Source of the DNA: JAAFHB01 sp038240855
GTDB lineage: Bacteria > Bacteroidota > Bacteroidia > Bacteroidales > Prolixibacteraceae
Direction: 5' to 3'
DNA: 14,599 nt
NCBI GenBank assembly: GCA_038240855.1
Contig: JBBRGI010000059.1
Coordinates: 1 to 14,599 of the forward strand
Shown here: positions 14,527-14,599 of the stretch, piece by piece
Layout of the letters: each line of letters opens with the position of its first letter
Numbering within the stretch: the stretch's first letter is position 1
Made by a program: the position numbers and the translations under genes
Notes under the pieces: generated by a model
The model's input: only the letters and a program-made list of their open reading frames with translations
Database searches by the model: none
What the model was told of the DNA's origin: nothing

Positions 14527-14599
14527 GCACATAATATGGTCACCTTTAGCTGAAAGGGACTTTGGAAATTATATTTCGAATCAGGTATATACCAATCCC
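14519..14599 (+). CDS. RelE/ParE-like toxin, N-terminal part (cut by window end)
   Basis: The ATG at 14519 overlaps the antitoxin stop codon and opens a frame that runs off the window after 27 codons. It begins MPKHIIWSPLAERDFGNYI; the pattern of a short hydrophobic strand, then W-S-P-x-A-x-x-D-[FL], is the typical N terminus of RelE/ParE-superfamily toxins, which are mRNA interferases or gyrase inhibitors. Which of the two cannot be told from the N terminus, and the catalytic residues lie beyond the window. The position directly behind an antitoxin-like frame, with an 8-base overlap, supports the call. Confidence 0.65.
   Translation, partial: MPKHIIWSPLAERDFGNYISNQVYTNP

Noticed and set aside
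1..14599. CRISPR array, tRNA, rRNA or insertion sequence
   Set aside because: No spaced 24-40-base repeats, no tRNA cloverleaf or rRNA sequence and no transposase-like frame were recognised in any gap between genes.

Overview
The window looks like chromosomal DNA from a member of the Bacteroidota, probably a Bacteroidales or Marinilabiliales-type bacterium. The evidence is as follows: SecA carries the long N-terminal region and the insertion in its preprotein-binding part that are typical of that phylum; upstream regions contain copies of the Bacteroidota -7 element TAnnTTTG; Shine-Dalgarno sequences are weak or absent; base composition is moderately AT-rich; and dnaX opens and closes like its Bacteroidales relatives. 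The exact genus cannot be read from the sequence.

Layout. Positions 1-4590 hold two soluble sensory proteins on the + strand: the 3' end of a PAS-domain protein that ends without a kinase, and a 1268-residue hybrid histidine kinase built as receiver, seven PAS domains, HisKA, HATPase. Positions 4672-5722 hold two minus-strand genes: a small YccF-family membrane protein and a secreted glutathione-peroxidase-like thiol peroxidase, separated by a hairpin terminator. From about 5970 onward everything is on the + strand and mostly housekeeping: dnaX (clamp-loader gamma/tau), a eukaryotic-type NADP isocitrate dehydrogenase, a ferritin with a strong terminator behind it, secA and lgt. The last 180 bases carry the start of a type II toxin-antitoxin pair: a very short antitoxin remnant and a RelE/ParE-like toxin cut by the window end.

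The most interesting spot is dnaX. As given, the gene is split: the reading frame stops at 7255, just after the clamp-loader core, and the rest (the tau tail) continues in the -1 frame through a run of ten A. About 60 bases later, in the tau frame, lies A_AAA_AAG, the same heptamer in the same register as the Escherichia coli dnaX frameshift site, and a -1 shift there meets a stop after two codons. Either the A10 run is a recoding or slippage site, or it is a one-base assembly error hiding an intact tau gene with an E. coli-like gamma signal. Both readings can be tested.

Other points: the receiver domain of the big kinase has Thr60 where the phosphoacceptor Asp should be; its sixth PAS domain has a Cys cluster; a tandem heptamer array abuts the lgt start codon; and the antitoxin appears to have lost its N-terminal half directly behind lgt. 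Apart from the possible dnaX recoding, no obviously new multi-gene system was found.
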